A stretch of 64,000 nt of DNA from the NCBI GenBank assembly GCA_036852015.1, contig JAANDG010000171.1:189835-253834 (forward strand), in the 5' to 3' direction. The translations under genes and the position numbers were made by a program. The notes below the pieces were generated by a model, which ran no database searches, was not told the DNA's origin, and saw nothing but the letters and a program-made list of their open reading frames with translations. Shown here in pieces: positions 23,174 to 34,800 of the stretch; position 1 is the stretch's first letter; each line of letters opens with the position of its first letter. The DNA is from Pelodera strongyloides (Eukaryota > Nematoda > Chromadorea > Rhabditida > Rhabditidae).

Positions 23174-26100
23174 ATGGTAAAACGGTCCAATGAAGACGTG
23201 GAGACGGCAGAATCACGAGGTATGTTTGAGACGGTTTTGTTTTGTTACTCTGCATTTAATTGTCCGCATAGCCGAAGAACAGCTCGTCGGTAAAGAGAAT
23301 TGTGATGCATGACTTCGCTTTGACCGTAATTCTGCGAATGTGTGGTATCACTTGGTTTCACCGACAAGATTTATTTCTGCGAAATATTCCTGATATTTTT
23401 CAGAAGATGGCGATGGAGAGTTCAAGAAACCATTCGAGCCGGTTAAAAGTGATGAGAACTCACCGACAACTTCTGTTGGTTCTAAGGAGGACGAAGCACC
23501 TCCGGCGAAGAAACCTAAAAGTGAGCTTACTCCATGGTCTATTTAGGGAGAGGTGGTATGTCAAGGCATGCCCATGGTCTATTTAGGGAGAGGTGGTATG
23601 TCAAGGCATGCTTTGCTTTGTGGTATATTCCGGGACAGTGGTCTTTGTGTTAAGTATTAGGTCTGTTTACTCACTGAACCTTACCAATGTGTCATTTTCA
23701 GCGTTGAAGTTTGAAGAAACATATCTGCGTTCTCTCCCTTCTGCGTCTCAATATGAGAAGTCATTTATGCACCGCGACATCATTTCTCATGCCATTGCGA
23801 CAAGGTATGCTATTCTGTTGTGTCGCTTTGTAGACATTGGACATTGTCTTTTTTAACCGATTCGTCCTTGGGCCTTTATTTGACTAATGTTGGGCATGGC
23901 CAGTCGCTGTGGTTGCTCCGTTGATCTGTTTACGAATAGCGAATACAACTGATTTCGCCTCCTTTATTATTCTCTCTTAGTTCTGACTTCATCATCACTG
24001 CTAGTGTGGATGGACATTTGAAATTCTGGAAGAAAAAGTACGCCGAGGGAGTGGAATTTGTGAAGCATTTTCGGTGTCATCTCAGTAAGTTTTCAAATCA
24101 ATATTTGAAGCTCTTGTTGTTGTTCTCAGTTGCGTACCTGTGTGGGTCTAACGTTTTCGTTTACCTATTTACCGACGTAGTTAAGGTTTTTAACATGCAC
24201 TCGCACTCGGAAGTGTCATATTAAATTAATCATGAACATGATATACTGTTTTATATTATGTCGTAACCCGACCCCTCATGATGTAATGATTAGGACTGTG
24301 TGATGACCAGTCGTTCTATGTTTCATTCTGTTCTAACATTTCTCGAAAAGAATTTTTTTTTCGTCATTTTTCTTTACATTACTTTCTAAGCATAAACATC
24401 CATTTAGATCCATTTGCTGCACTCGATGTCAATTTTAACGGGACTCTGCTGTGCACCGTTTGTACACATGACAAATCCGTGAAAATTTTCGACGTGATCA
24501 ATTTTGACATGATCAACATGCTGAAGTTGAATTTTGCCCCGCGAACGGCTGCTTGGATTCACCAGGGTATGCTTGTACAACAATTGTGCAAATTATTTAA
24601 TTATTGGACTTTGGTTTAGTGAAGTTTAGTTCACTTTTATTTTGGTGTTTCCTTCTACATAGGGATTCTTTAGGTTCCGATCTTGTGCAGTATTTGGCAG
24701 TTTCTGACTCCGAATCGGGTAAGATCTACATTTTCGACGGAAAGGGATCTAGCGAACCACTTCATGTTCTTGAAAAGCTCCACAACAAACCGGTCCGGTT
24801 AATAGACGTGAGTGTTTTGGATTGGCTATTTTGTTGTTTCATAAATCAAACATTTAAAAAAAGGGATTTCATATTGTAATTTTAAATGTTTTTCTTACGT
24901 TTTTTTTAGTATAACGTTGTTCACGACAGTGTTATTTCCGTTGACGATGGGGGCATGGTGGAATACTGGAGTGGAGCAAAGGTGCGTTTTCGAATTTCAT
25001 TCTTTTTTTTTAACCGAAGTTTGCATTCATAATCATATTATCCAAGTATCCAACCGATGTGCTTGTAAATGTATTTGTATAATATGTATTCAATATTCTT
25101 GGTAGACATTTGCCTTACTCTTGGGAAGCTAGATACAACCCTCGGCCCTCTAAGAGTTCCGGACGGTTTATATTTATATTGTCCTAGTAATTCCGAAGTA
25201 AGTGCTTATTTTTGCACTTATTTGGTGCAACACTGAACTATTTTACTGTTTAGGACAACTACGAGTTCCCGCAGGGTGTGAAATTCTCCAGCAAACTCGA
25301 TACGGACTTGTATGAGTTCTTGAAGGTTGGTTTAGTTCCAGTGGCTTTTTCTGTGTTTCTTATGGCAGCCCTTAGCTCTTATGTACATACTGTTTGCAGT
25401 GGGTGTTTTTTTTTCTACTTAGTTTGGGGCCCATGCAGGCCATCGAATGTCAGTCTGGCTTCAGCTTATTAAGAAACTGAGTGAGCGAAAATATGATCTC
25501 TCTACTTTCATCCATCCCCTGTTCCTCGCGATTATTATATTATATAATAATGCAATAAATTTAGGCCAAGACTGTGCCCGTGTGCCTTCGTGTCAGTCCC
25601 GATGGAAAGCATTTTGCAACAATCGCCGAGGATCGACTAGTTAGAATATTCAACTTTTTAACGGGAAAGATGACGACGGTGATTGACGAGTCATTGGGCA
25701 AATACCAAGAACTAGCAAAAGAAAATCGGTAAGTTTACGATAACGGTGTACTTCCGATAATGTTCTTAGCCTTTAATTTTTGGCTTCCTCGTTTGAACTG
25801 CGAATGAGTTGTACTATATTTCAACTGTTTTTTTTTCTAGAAACTTCGGAGTACAAAACATGGAATGGAATCGACGCATAGCTTTCGAAAAGGACTTGGA
25901 TAAGTAAGTTTATTGTGTTTTTTTTTTGTTTCTTACAAAAGAAGAATTAATCAAGGCATCTAGTGTAGGGTGCCTCGTTTATGCTGTATTTGAAACTAGG
26001 CTTGATTTACTGTATTCTCGCTTATCGTTTCTTCGGTTAGGAAACTTTGGAAAAGAAGCGTGTCTGACTTGCACTTGGATGAATAACCCGTTGTTGTTTA

Positions 26101-28279
26101 GGGATCGCAGTGTCAACTTCCAATGGCTGAATATTGCGTGGGATTTTTCAAGCAATTTCCTTGTCTACCCATCCATTACCGGAATTCGAGTGGGTTTTGG
26201 CTTGATTCTCTTGTTCGCGATTGCGATATAAATATAGTTTTCATCACATGTGTTGTTTCTTGTTAGATTGCAGACTCGTTTTTAGGTGTACAATATTGTC
26301 ACGGACACTGTTGTGAGGGAAATTGGCAAAGAGGAGACGATACGATACATGGGAGTGAGCATTTGCCGTGCTGTGCCCGACATTAGGGAAAGGTGGGATA
26401 ATTGATGAATTAGTCTGAATGAATCCTATGGAATTCATTTTTGAAAGCATTTGTGGAAGGTGGAAGCTTATTCTGTACTGTATTACTGAAAAGAAACGAT
26501 TCGTAATTTTCTCCCGTTCCAGGTTACAAGGAGCGGCGGCTACGATTGCAACGGAGGCAGCGGATAATCCGAACTTGAACAAGAGAACAGACCCTGATCC
26601 GATTATTGTGAGTGCAAACGGTTTTTGTGTTGTGGTTGTGGTTCTAGACTGGTGTTATTTTGTTTAGGGGATGTGTGAGTGACAGGGTTCCTTTTGTCCT
26701 TCACAATACAGTTGACACTGTCAGCCGTATCTATTTATGAAGAGATTTATTATTATATCTAACATAGTTTGTTTAGTAGATCAATTGTTATGCAGTCGAC
26801 CGTGCTCTTGGTTCACTTGATTCCTCTAGGTTTGCACCGCGTTCAAGAAGAATCGCTTTTATTTGTTCACCAATGCCGAACCGTATTCAACGGAGGAAGG
26901 GGAGGAAAGTGGAATGGGCAGAGATGTGTTCAATGAGAGGCCGAAGAAGGAAGACATGATTACGGCCCTAGACGTGAGTGGTGTATTCGTGTAGATACTA
27001 CAGCTGCATACAACATTAAAATCGTAATGTTATTCGTGGCCTAAATGGTGTAGGGTTTCCATTTCCAGCACTCTAATTAATATTTGTTGTAGCGTGATTG
27101 CATTGATTGCAAGTTTTATTGAAACGAAGAAAAACGGTGCAAATTAAAGGTTAAATGCAAAGTAAAGGTACAAACAAAAGGTTGGGACTCATTTCATTCG
27201 GTGAGGAGAATTAAGAATTTTGGCGAATTTCGAGAAATAGTATAACTATATAACTAAGATTGTTGCAGGGTGAAGGTCCATCTGGGAAATGGTCTGAGAA
27301 GTGTATTCTCCATACTTCTTCAGGGGATATTCATATCAAGCTCTTCCCGGAAGAGTGTCCAAAGGTTGGTTCGCTTTTATCTTGTTTTGGTTGTAGGATG
27401 ATTTTTTACGTGGGGTTGTTCTTCTCCTCCACTAATTGATTATTAGGCTGGTGCAATTGTTATCTATACGTCTATTCTTAGGCTGTGGAAAATTTCTGCA
27501 CTCACGCTCGCAGAGGATACTACAATGGACATGCCTTCCACAGGGTTATCAAGTCGTTTATGATCCAGGTACGTTGACTTGTTTGCGTGTGGCAGAAGAC
27601 AAATGAAGTAATGGGGTGGTTAATAAATAAATGTGATTATGTGATCCGTATTCTGTATTTCCGTTCCACTCACTGTAATCCATTTTTCTTGCAGACTGGA
27701 GATCCATCAGGCAAAGGAACAGGTGGACAATCAATTTGGGGTGAAGATTTCGAGGACGAGTTCCATCCAAGACTTAGGTTCGATAAGCCATACAAGGTGA
27801 GTTATTTTTAGTTACCTATTTATATTATTTTCTCTTCGGGGGTGCAGGTTTGAACCACCTCCGGATTGGTTTTGCATATGTTTTTGAACCATTCACTTTA
27901 GGTGGCTATGGCTAATGCGGGACCAAACTCGAACGGTTCCCAGTTTTTCATAACTGTTGTGCCGGCCGAATGGTTGGATGGAAAGAATACGCTGTTTGGA
28001 GAGGTTGGTTTTTGGTGTCTTAATTATTTTGTGGTTGCTGAGCACTGTTACCAAATGCAGAAACGCTCAATACTGCCCATTACAGTGCCAAAGTAGGCAG
28101 TGTATAATATACGATGCCAGGATCGGTTTATGATGTTTCTAAGCCTCTCTGTTAACTGTTTATGCTTGCAGGTGACCGAAGGATTTAACGCCGTTCAAAA
28201 AATCAACAAGGTTCCAACGTACGAAAAGAGTGGACGGCCGAGGGATGAAGTCAAAATTATTTCGGTGACACTGAAGTAG
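23174..28279 (+). CDS. PPWD1: Peptidylprolyl isomerase with WD repeats (PPWD1)
   Basis: Nuclear cyclophilin of the spliceosome (family knowledge). Exons: 23174-23219, 23404-23520, 23702-23804, 23981-24084, 24408-24566, 24674-24807, 24910-24981, 25254-25325, 25565-25728, 25841-25903, 26102-26189, 26286-26392, 26523-26607, 26830-26973, 27269-27364, 27482-27568, 27695-27796, 27902-28003, 28172-28279; 1953 nt, 650 aa (human about 646). An acidic/basic leader is followed by [23 protein letters not shown] repeats ([35 protein letters not shown]) and a cyclophilin domain from about 487. Active-site positions Arg539, Phe544, Gln547, Gln595, Phe597 and Trp605 are present. The position of the usual His (KH.VFG) is Asn610 (KNTLFG), which may lower or alter isomerase activity. 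The sixth exon uses the acceptor at 24673; the upstream AG would give a stop. Confidence 0.97.
23532..23611. repeat. 40-bp exact tandem duplication in PPWD1 intron 2
   Basis: The unit starting CCATGGTCTATTTAGGG and ending TCAAGGCATGC occurs twice back to back (23532-23571, 23572-23611), 12 bp after the donor. It looks like a fresh replication slip. Confidence 0.9.
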
Positions 28280-28624
28280 TTTTTTGTGTTTTCTGGAATA
28301 TTTTCGGATAGTGTCGTGATGGGATATTCTGGTTTGAAGTTTGAATTCGTAATGCATTTTACGGTTTTGGTACACCGGTTGCTTGTACTGCAGTGATTGT
28401 AATGACTCTAATGATTGTATATAGCATGTAATTTATTTACTATCGATGAATGATAAGCCTAAAATTATAGACTGGATCTGTTTCGCTGTTGTATAACTAA
28501 AATTATTCGTAAGTACGTCTAATATGTTATGTTAGTTTGATCTCTAATTTGTTACCTGCGGACGTGCGGACAAAGGACCATTATGTGTGAATTGCTTTCT
28601 TGTTTGATCTAAATTGTTGCCTGT

Positions 28625-28639
28625 AATAAAAGAAATAAA
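28625..28639 (+). terminator. Polyadenylation signals of PPWD1
   Basis: AATAAA at 28625 and 28634, about 350 nt after the PPWD1 stop and about 130 nt before the splice acceptor of the next gene. Confidence 0.5.
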
Positions 28640-28768
28640 GTCTGTGATCTGTGCGTTGTATTTTTCCTGTGTTAGTTCACTATTGTATATTTGGCCATCG
28701 GCAAGTGGGGTTAACATCGACTATTGTAAATTAAATGGTGTTCTATATAAATTTAGTAGACTCATTAC

Positions 28769-28770
28769 AG
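28769..28770 (+). promoter_or_regulatory. Candidate trans-splice acceptor of the orphan 917-aa gene
   Basis: ACTCATTACAG lies 30 nt before the ATG at 28801. The match to a 3' splice site is fair, but the distance to the start is greater than in the other genes here. Confidence 0.4.
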
Positions 28771-28800
28771 TGGTTATTGAATCATCTGAAATTTGTGTTG

Positions 28801-31800
28801 ATGAGCCACGGATTCGTACCTGCTAGGGGCAGAAGAGATCCACCTCCTGATGAAAATTTGGACAATGGAAATAATGAAGGTATATATTTATATATTGCCT
28901 GGACCGGGTTTTTATAGGACACTAAGAATCCTGATGTATTTTAGTTGAAGTTCGAGGTTTTGCAAAGTGCCTGGTAGTGGTTAGTTTGTTTACATAAGCG
29001 ATGAATTGAAAAATTTTCAGATGAGCAAAACGGACCCAGACCATTCATTGTAACCAGGACGGGATTTGGCAGCGAAGGTATTGAGGGTGAGTGAAGTTTT
29101 TTGTTCGCGGATTTATCCTGTGTAGTATGTTATGTGTTTTGCAGAATCTCGGATCTTACCGTTGGTGAAACTAAGTGTCATTCAGCCGTTCGTCAGAGTG
29201 GTCAAAATGTACGAAGAGCTGATTCTCCCACAAGAACTACAAGTGCAGCTGCTGCCCCGTTCAATACAAGGGGTGGTCATGCCTTCACTGCTATTGTCCT
29301 CGGGGAACCAAGTGGAGAGGAGGCACGGAGGGATCCGGTAAGCATTCTTTCTCGCCCGTTTATATTGTGGTCCGCTAACACTGCTAATATTTACGAGGAG
29401 GCTTTCTAAGACTGCTAGTATTCACGAGGAGGCCTTCTAAGGCAATTACCCAAATCTCTGTGGTGGTAATGCAGTATTGTGCTAGTAGATCTGATTGAAT
29501 GGAACCGTGAATTATGGTGGGTTCAGAAGTTCAGAGCCCGTTTCACTAACCTTTCCGTGGGCATCGAAATAGCGCATCAAAGACTTTGTCTCCAAATACT
29601 TCGGTATTACCCGATCATTTCCTAGTGAGATTTGAAATGTTTAGGGTTGTCGTTACGTTGTGATGGTTCTCTGTCCCGAAATTGACCATCGAGTGGATAG
29701 TACGGAGGAAGACAAGCCGAAACTGGCGAAGGTACCGCATGAGGCTTTTCGACTAGACGTGCAACCCGGCGCACAGTTTGATCACCCTGTGAGTTTCATT
29801 CTTGTTTTTTTTTTCGTTGTGCATACACCTTGGATTCGAACCCGCGTCGTGCGGATATGCCCCAATAAGCTCCACCACTCGGCCAAGTATAGTGTTACGG
29901 TGTAACCTTCAGAAATTTGCATCCGGTGTCGTTATATCATAATATCATATTTTCCGGACAACTCTACAAGTGCGACTTATTTTACCACAGGATCTTCGGG
30001 CTTATATGTGATGTTTTAGGAAATCAAGCGCTTGCGAAGGAAGTTGGAAGAGCCACTGCACTTTGGTGACGACATCACTTTTTATGCTGAAAACTACGAT
30101 CGAACCACGGAGTACATAAAAAAGTTTGATCGAGGGATGAAGAATTGTCCTAGGTTCGAACGAAGGGCTGGAGACCAGGTTGGGTGAAATGATTATTCAA
30201 TGTTGTGTGTAAGCCGAGCATGCTTGATAGGTGAATATGAATCTCTGTGTGTATTTTGACATTCGATTATATGTATATATATGAATACCACTTTAGTCGG
30301 ACATACAATCATCATATGAACAGATTGCATGTGTGTGTGTGAATTTCTACAAAAATTTCATCTTACAGCTTCTGTTGCAAGGAGTCATGGACGAGCCACA
30401 CAATTACCGCGTCTGGTGCGCCTTCCCACTATTCTCTTTTGTGGATTTGCGTAAGTTTATTTCTAATCCATAGTATCGACTGTATTATCTATTTGATAAA
30501 TGATAGACCTTTGTTCCATAGTGTTTTCAGCGTCATAATGTGTGCGTCAAACCAACGCAGCCTGGCTGTTAGCCTATTTTAGCCATGATCCGAGGTCGTT
30601 GAAACATTTGGACAGCCTAATTCACCAAGCGTTGTTTGTAGCTCCTCCAAACCCTGAAAATGGCATGAAATCGCCTGTGTCTAGGATGCTGCCTAATGTT
30701 GCCGTCTTTTTCTGGCTCAAAGTATGGGAATCCGACAGAAAACTGAGGGTAAGTTGGTTCTTCTATACGTTTTGTTTTCCTAGACTTTCCCAATTTGGAG
30801 TTATTCTGGGTAGCCTGGTTATATTCATAATTGAGCACCCTATCATTTTTTCATCCTTGCTTGTCAGACATACTGTGTGGAGATTGTAAATACGAATGAT
30901 GACGAAAATACGAATAAAGAAACTGAATTCGTTATTGTTTTCAGTACCAGTTTGTGGACTTTGATCATGTGGAACAGGACAACCAGTACATAGTGGATAA
31001 TACGGTAGTTATTACTTTTTTTCTGATAATGAATTGTTTTGTTTTTGTACAAATATCTATGCCGTCTTTCACAATTAGCATGGTTCCTAGATACCTTTAA
31101 GTGAGAAAGTGGGGGGTTTTTTATTCTCGAAGAAACCTCGAAAAACATTCGGAGTTATCCTTTCTAGAAAGCCCCAGCGAGACGCGACATATCGTAGTCA
31201 CAGGTTGCAGAACGTGGTTTGGGTTTATGACAGTTCACGTGTCTGTGGACCCGTGGCTTTAATAAGTTGAGCTCCTAAATAACATTGTGTATTTCAGCCA
31301 TGGAATCGATTGAAATGTGCGGCCCATTTCGATTCAGACGACTCTGATGATGATAGTCATCTTTTGGCCGAAGAAGTGCGCAGTAATATGGATCCTTTCA
31401 GGGATAATGTGAGTTCGCTTCTATTAACAGTAGCGCATTTTTTAATTTGTTCACGTATACATTACGTTAGCCAAGACAGTCGTCTAATAGATTCCAAGGT
31501 GTCAATGCGGTTAGGGTTTATCTTCTGTTCGTTGTGAGCTTGTTTTGTCTATGGGAAAGTTAGTACATGGGAATGTTATAATCGGTCTAGTAAGTGTCTC
31601 TATTGTGTTATAGTTCAACGGCCGTGACGGCGATCAGCATTTTACCGTGAGTTAATGGCCTTATGGTGTTGTCTGTCTACCTGTGGTATTGTGGCATTGT
31701 ACATAATCAGTAGTATACAATCTAATTTACCGATGTGTGTGATTGTGACATGTGACATCTAAGTGGTGCAGTTGATATTGTTCTGTTTATGCAGTTTAAG

Positions 31801-34800
31801 TATTGGCTATATTGAATGTTATTTCTTGCCAGCTGATGAAGGGCAAACAGTGTCTGTGCACATCGCCCCGAACTCTTTTGTGTGTGGAACAGCCTCAGAA
31901 CGTCAAGAAAGGCACGCAGCCTCCGGATTACACGGCATGGAATATTATGGTGCCATTGATAAAGGTGGATCAGGAACTCAGGACAGGTAACTCGATTAGA
32001 ATTAGTGCTTCGTGCGAAACTGTCCTTATTTTTCCATACCGTACCCACGGGAATGACGGGAAGTGTATCGCTTGTGACAGAACGATTATATCATAATATC
32101 ATGTTTTCAGGACAACACTACAAGTGCGATTTGTTTTACCACAGCTCGCAAAATTGCTACCTTGCGTTTCAAACGGTTTGTTCTTCTTTTTTTTTGAACA
32201 TTGATGATCTAATGAAATCAGATAACAAAGGATGATTAAATAGCTGGTGATTACGTAACTATGGTATTTATTTACGTCGTTTAAAACAGACATAGGTTGA
32301 ATGGAAACAGACGGAAATTTTTGTTGAATGTAATTTGTCCACGTCTAGGTTCGACTGGACAGCGTGCCTGTCTACAACAGCACTTATGTGCCACACATTA
32401 TGAAGCATGGGGTTGGTGATAATTTGGAGTAATATTTGTAATACAGTAACCGTATTACCGTATCACAACTCGAGTTGATTATCTAGATATTGTTTAGGTT
32501 AGTATATGTATATGTTGACAGAAGACGTGAGTCGTGTTATTTACTTCAATTTGCAAACACATATTTTCATTTTAGATTGAAATTCGTGTAAAAGAGAAAG
32601 TCGACTTTCCCGGCACGTATGAATCAATTGAGTTCGGCCAGATAACTTTTGTAGACGACCCGCGGAGACTGTGAGTACTTTTATTTATTTGTTTAAACGT
32701 TTATTATGGGAGCTTAAGTGAAAGTTATTTCCCCCAGAAGCAGGTCTATTGTGCAAGTTAATTCTTTGCATTGTGTGTGTCACATTGTTTAGAATCCATT
32801 AGCTGTGTGGTACCCTGGGAGATGCACAATAACTGCAATGTTTAGTCATTTCTTTCAGCTTGTCCATGCTGCAATTTGCGTACGAATTGCGCAGGAAGCC
32901 GGTCAAGGTGATGGTATTTGACGATGGGCCGAGCAAGTGAGAAATGTTGTATTTCTTTGTTTTTGATTACTGTTATTATGTATTAGCTAAATGAATATAT
33001 AGTGTGTGTGTCTATTGTTCGAGGACTGTCTTTGTCTGCTGATGGTGATTATTTAACTGAAAACTGAAACACAGAATAATTTAAGTTAGGTCGAAAAATA
33101 GCGAGGTATAAAGGGAAGTACTTCGAGTCTTGATGTTCACTCATTGGGGTAGTAGTCTGCTTTTCGTTTTGATTGTCAAACGGTATTTAGATTTGGCCGA
33201 TTCCGTATCTTAGACATCGACGAGGAAATCAGCGTCAAATTGAAGGCATTTGTCCAGTCGAACGATGTTTGTTTCTATTCTTATAAGCCTCTTTCCTTTT
33301 TTTGAATATGATCCGTGTAATCTGTAATCTGTCAGTTTTTGAAAACTGTGAACATGAGAAATATGTAAATGGAGGCATAATTGGTCGGTCGGTGTGACGT
33401 AAGGAATCAATGGTGCCCTAGTTACCACAGTTAGCAGATAAGGTATTGCTAGAACGCTAAAATTAACTTTCTCGTTTTCTTACCACAATTCGTATGTGAC
33501 AGTCTTCCAGATGAAACTTCTTTCATCGCGTGTGACTGGTGTTGTCGTGAACAAAGAGGGTACGGTAGTGTTCGCTGGAAAGAGACCGAATCTCACTTTC
33601 AGGTACTGTATTTTTTGCCTTAGCCTGACCCTTATTAGCCTTGCCTGATCTTTGGGTAAAAATTGGCATATACGACTTGTAGTCATAGAACAGAACAGAA
33701 CACTGCTGTTCGGCTTTTTGACTTGATCTACAGATTTTCTGAGCGGTGTTACATGTGCACATGTTATCGGTAATTAGATGCTGAATGAAGGCAATTTGTA
33801 TTATTAGTAAACTACAAAACTACTGAGGTCGTTACAGATTCTCGACAGAGAAACTAAAAGACTGGAGGAATCTGGGTCCCGGAACAAAAATCAACTATAC
33901 GGCTGTTTTCTCGGGACAAGACGGGGTACAGTGTTATATGATTGGCATGTTGTGACCTATTTTCTGGATCTATTTTATGTTTTGAGGTGATTAACCTCGA
34001 GTTTCAAGCTAAGCGTTAAGGTTTCTCTACATTGCCGCCGTTTGGAAATTGTCAGTTATCGCTCAACACAGCCCTTAGCATTTGTGCGTCTTACATTTCA
34101 CCTTGATATGAATAGTATTATTATTCAGGTATTTGACATCTCCTCATGGAGTGAATCCGATGCGAAACCGCTCCCGACGGCGCGCAGAAATGATGGATCC
34201 GTGAGTAGTTTGACAGTTTAATGGACCTTTCTTTAGTTGTGTAATGATTTTTATACCTCGACTGTTTTTTATGGGCTTCTCAATGTTGGCCACTTCTTAC
34301 TTCATCTATGAAAACCTGTTATCTACGTTCGAGGGCTTCACATATATATAATCCATAAGACCATCGTTTGTCTTGTATTATTGGGGAATTAGTATTTGAG
34401 TGTTTATAAAGTATGAAGTAGAAAGCGTTCTCTGTTGGTTGTGTACTAATAACCAAACGATTTAGGTGTGGTTCCAAACGCAGTGCACCTGGGTGAGGGG
34501 CGAGTTCTCGAGAGTAGTGGTTTCGGAGGATTTTGGACCAATTGACGATCCTGACAATCTACAACACAAGTTTGAGCCGAATAAGTAAGTTGATACCGTA
34601 TCTTTGTGAGGAAATATCGGGGCTAGCGAGCGGAGCGAGATAGCTCTTTTGGTTCTTCATCGGGGGTCAAACGGAAAAGAGGAGGTGTTTAATTAAATAG
34701 CTAGACAAGCATTAGACTAAACTACCGTGTAGCATTCTAATACATATTCCGCTAACTTGTTTTAACTTCTCCAAAAAGAATATTTCAAATCCGTTATGTT

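Noticed and set aside
24663..24673. Upstream acceptor for PPWD1 exon 6
   Set aside because: Using the AG at 24661-24662 puts an in-frame TAG after three codons. The AG at 24672-24673 keeps the frame and matches the family sequence.
25106..25180. Possible extra PPWD1 exon ([16 protein letters not shown])
   Set aside because: Phase does not fit the neighbours, no donor follows, and direct joining of 24981 to 25254 gives the expected family sequence.
29145..29337. Alternative reading frame of orphan exon 3 (MCFAESRILPLVKLSV)
   Set aside because: It meets a stop soon after joining exon 4. The other frame continues for 48 codons and joins exon 2 through the GTGAAG donor.
30525..30560. Acceptor TTTTCAG at about 30530 for exon 7 of the orphan gene
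   Set aside because: It leads to TAA within three codons in the required phase. The AG ending at 30560 keeps the frame open.
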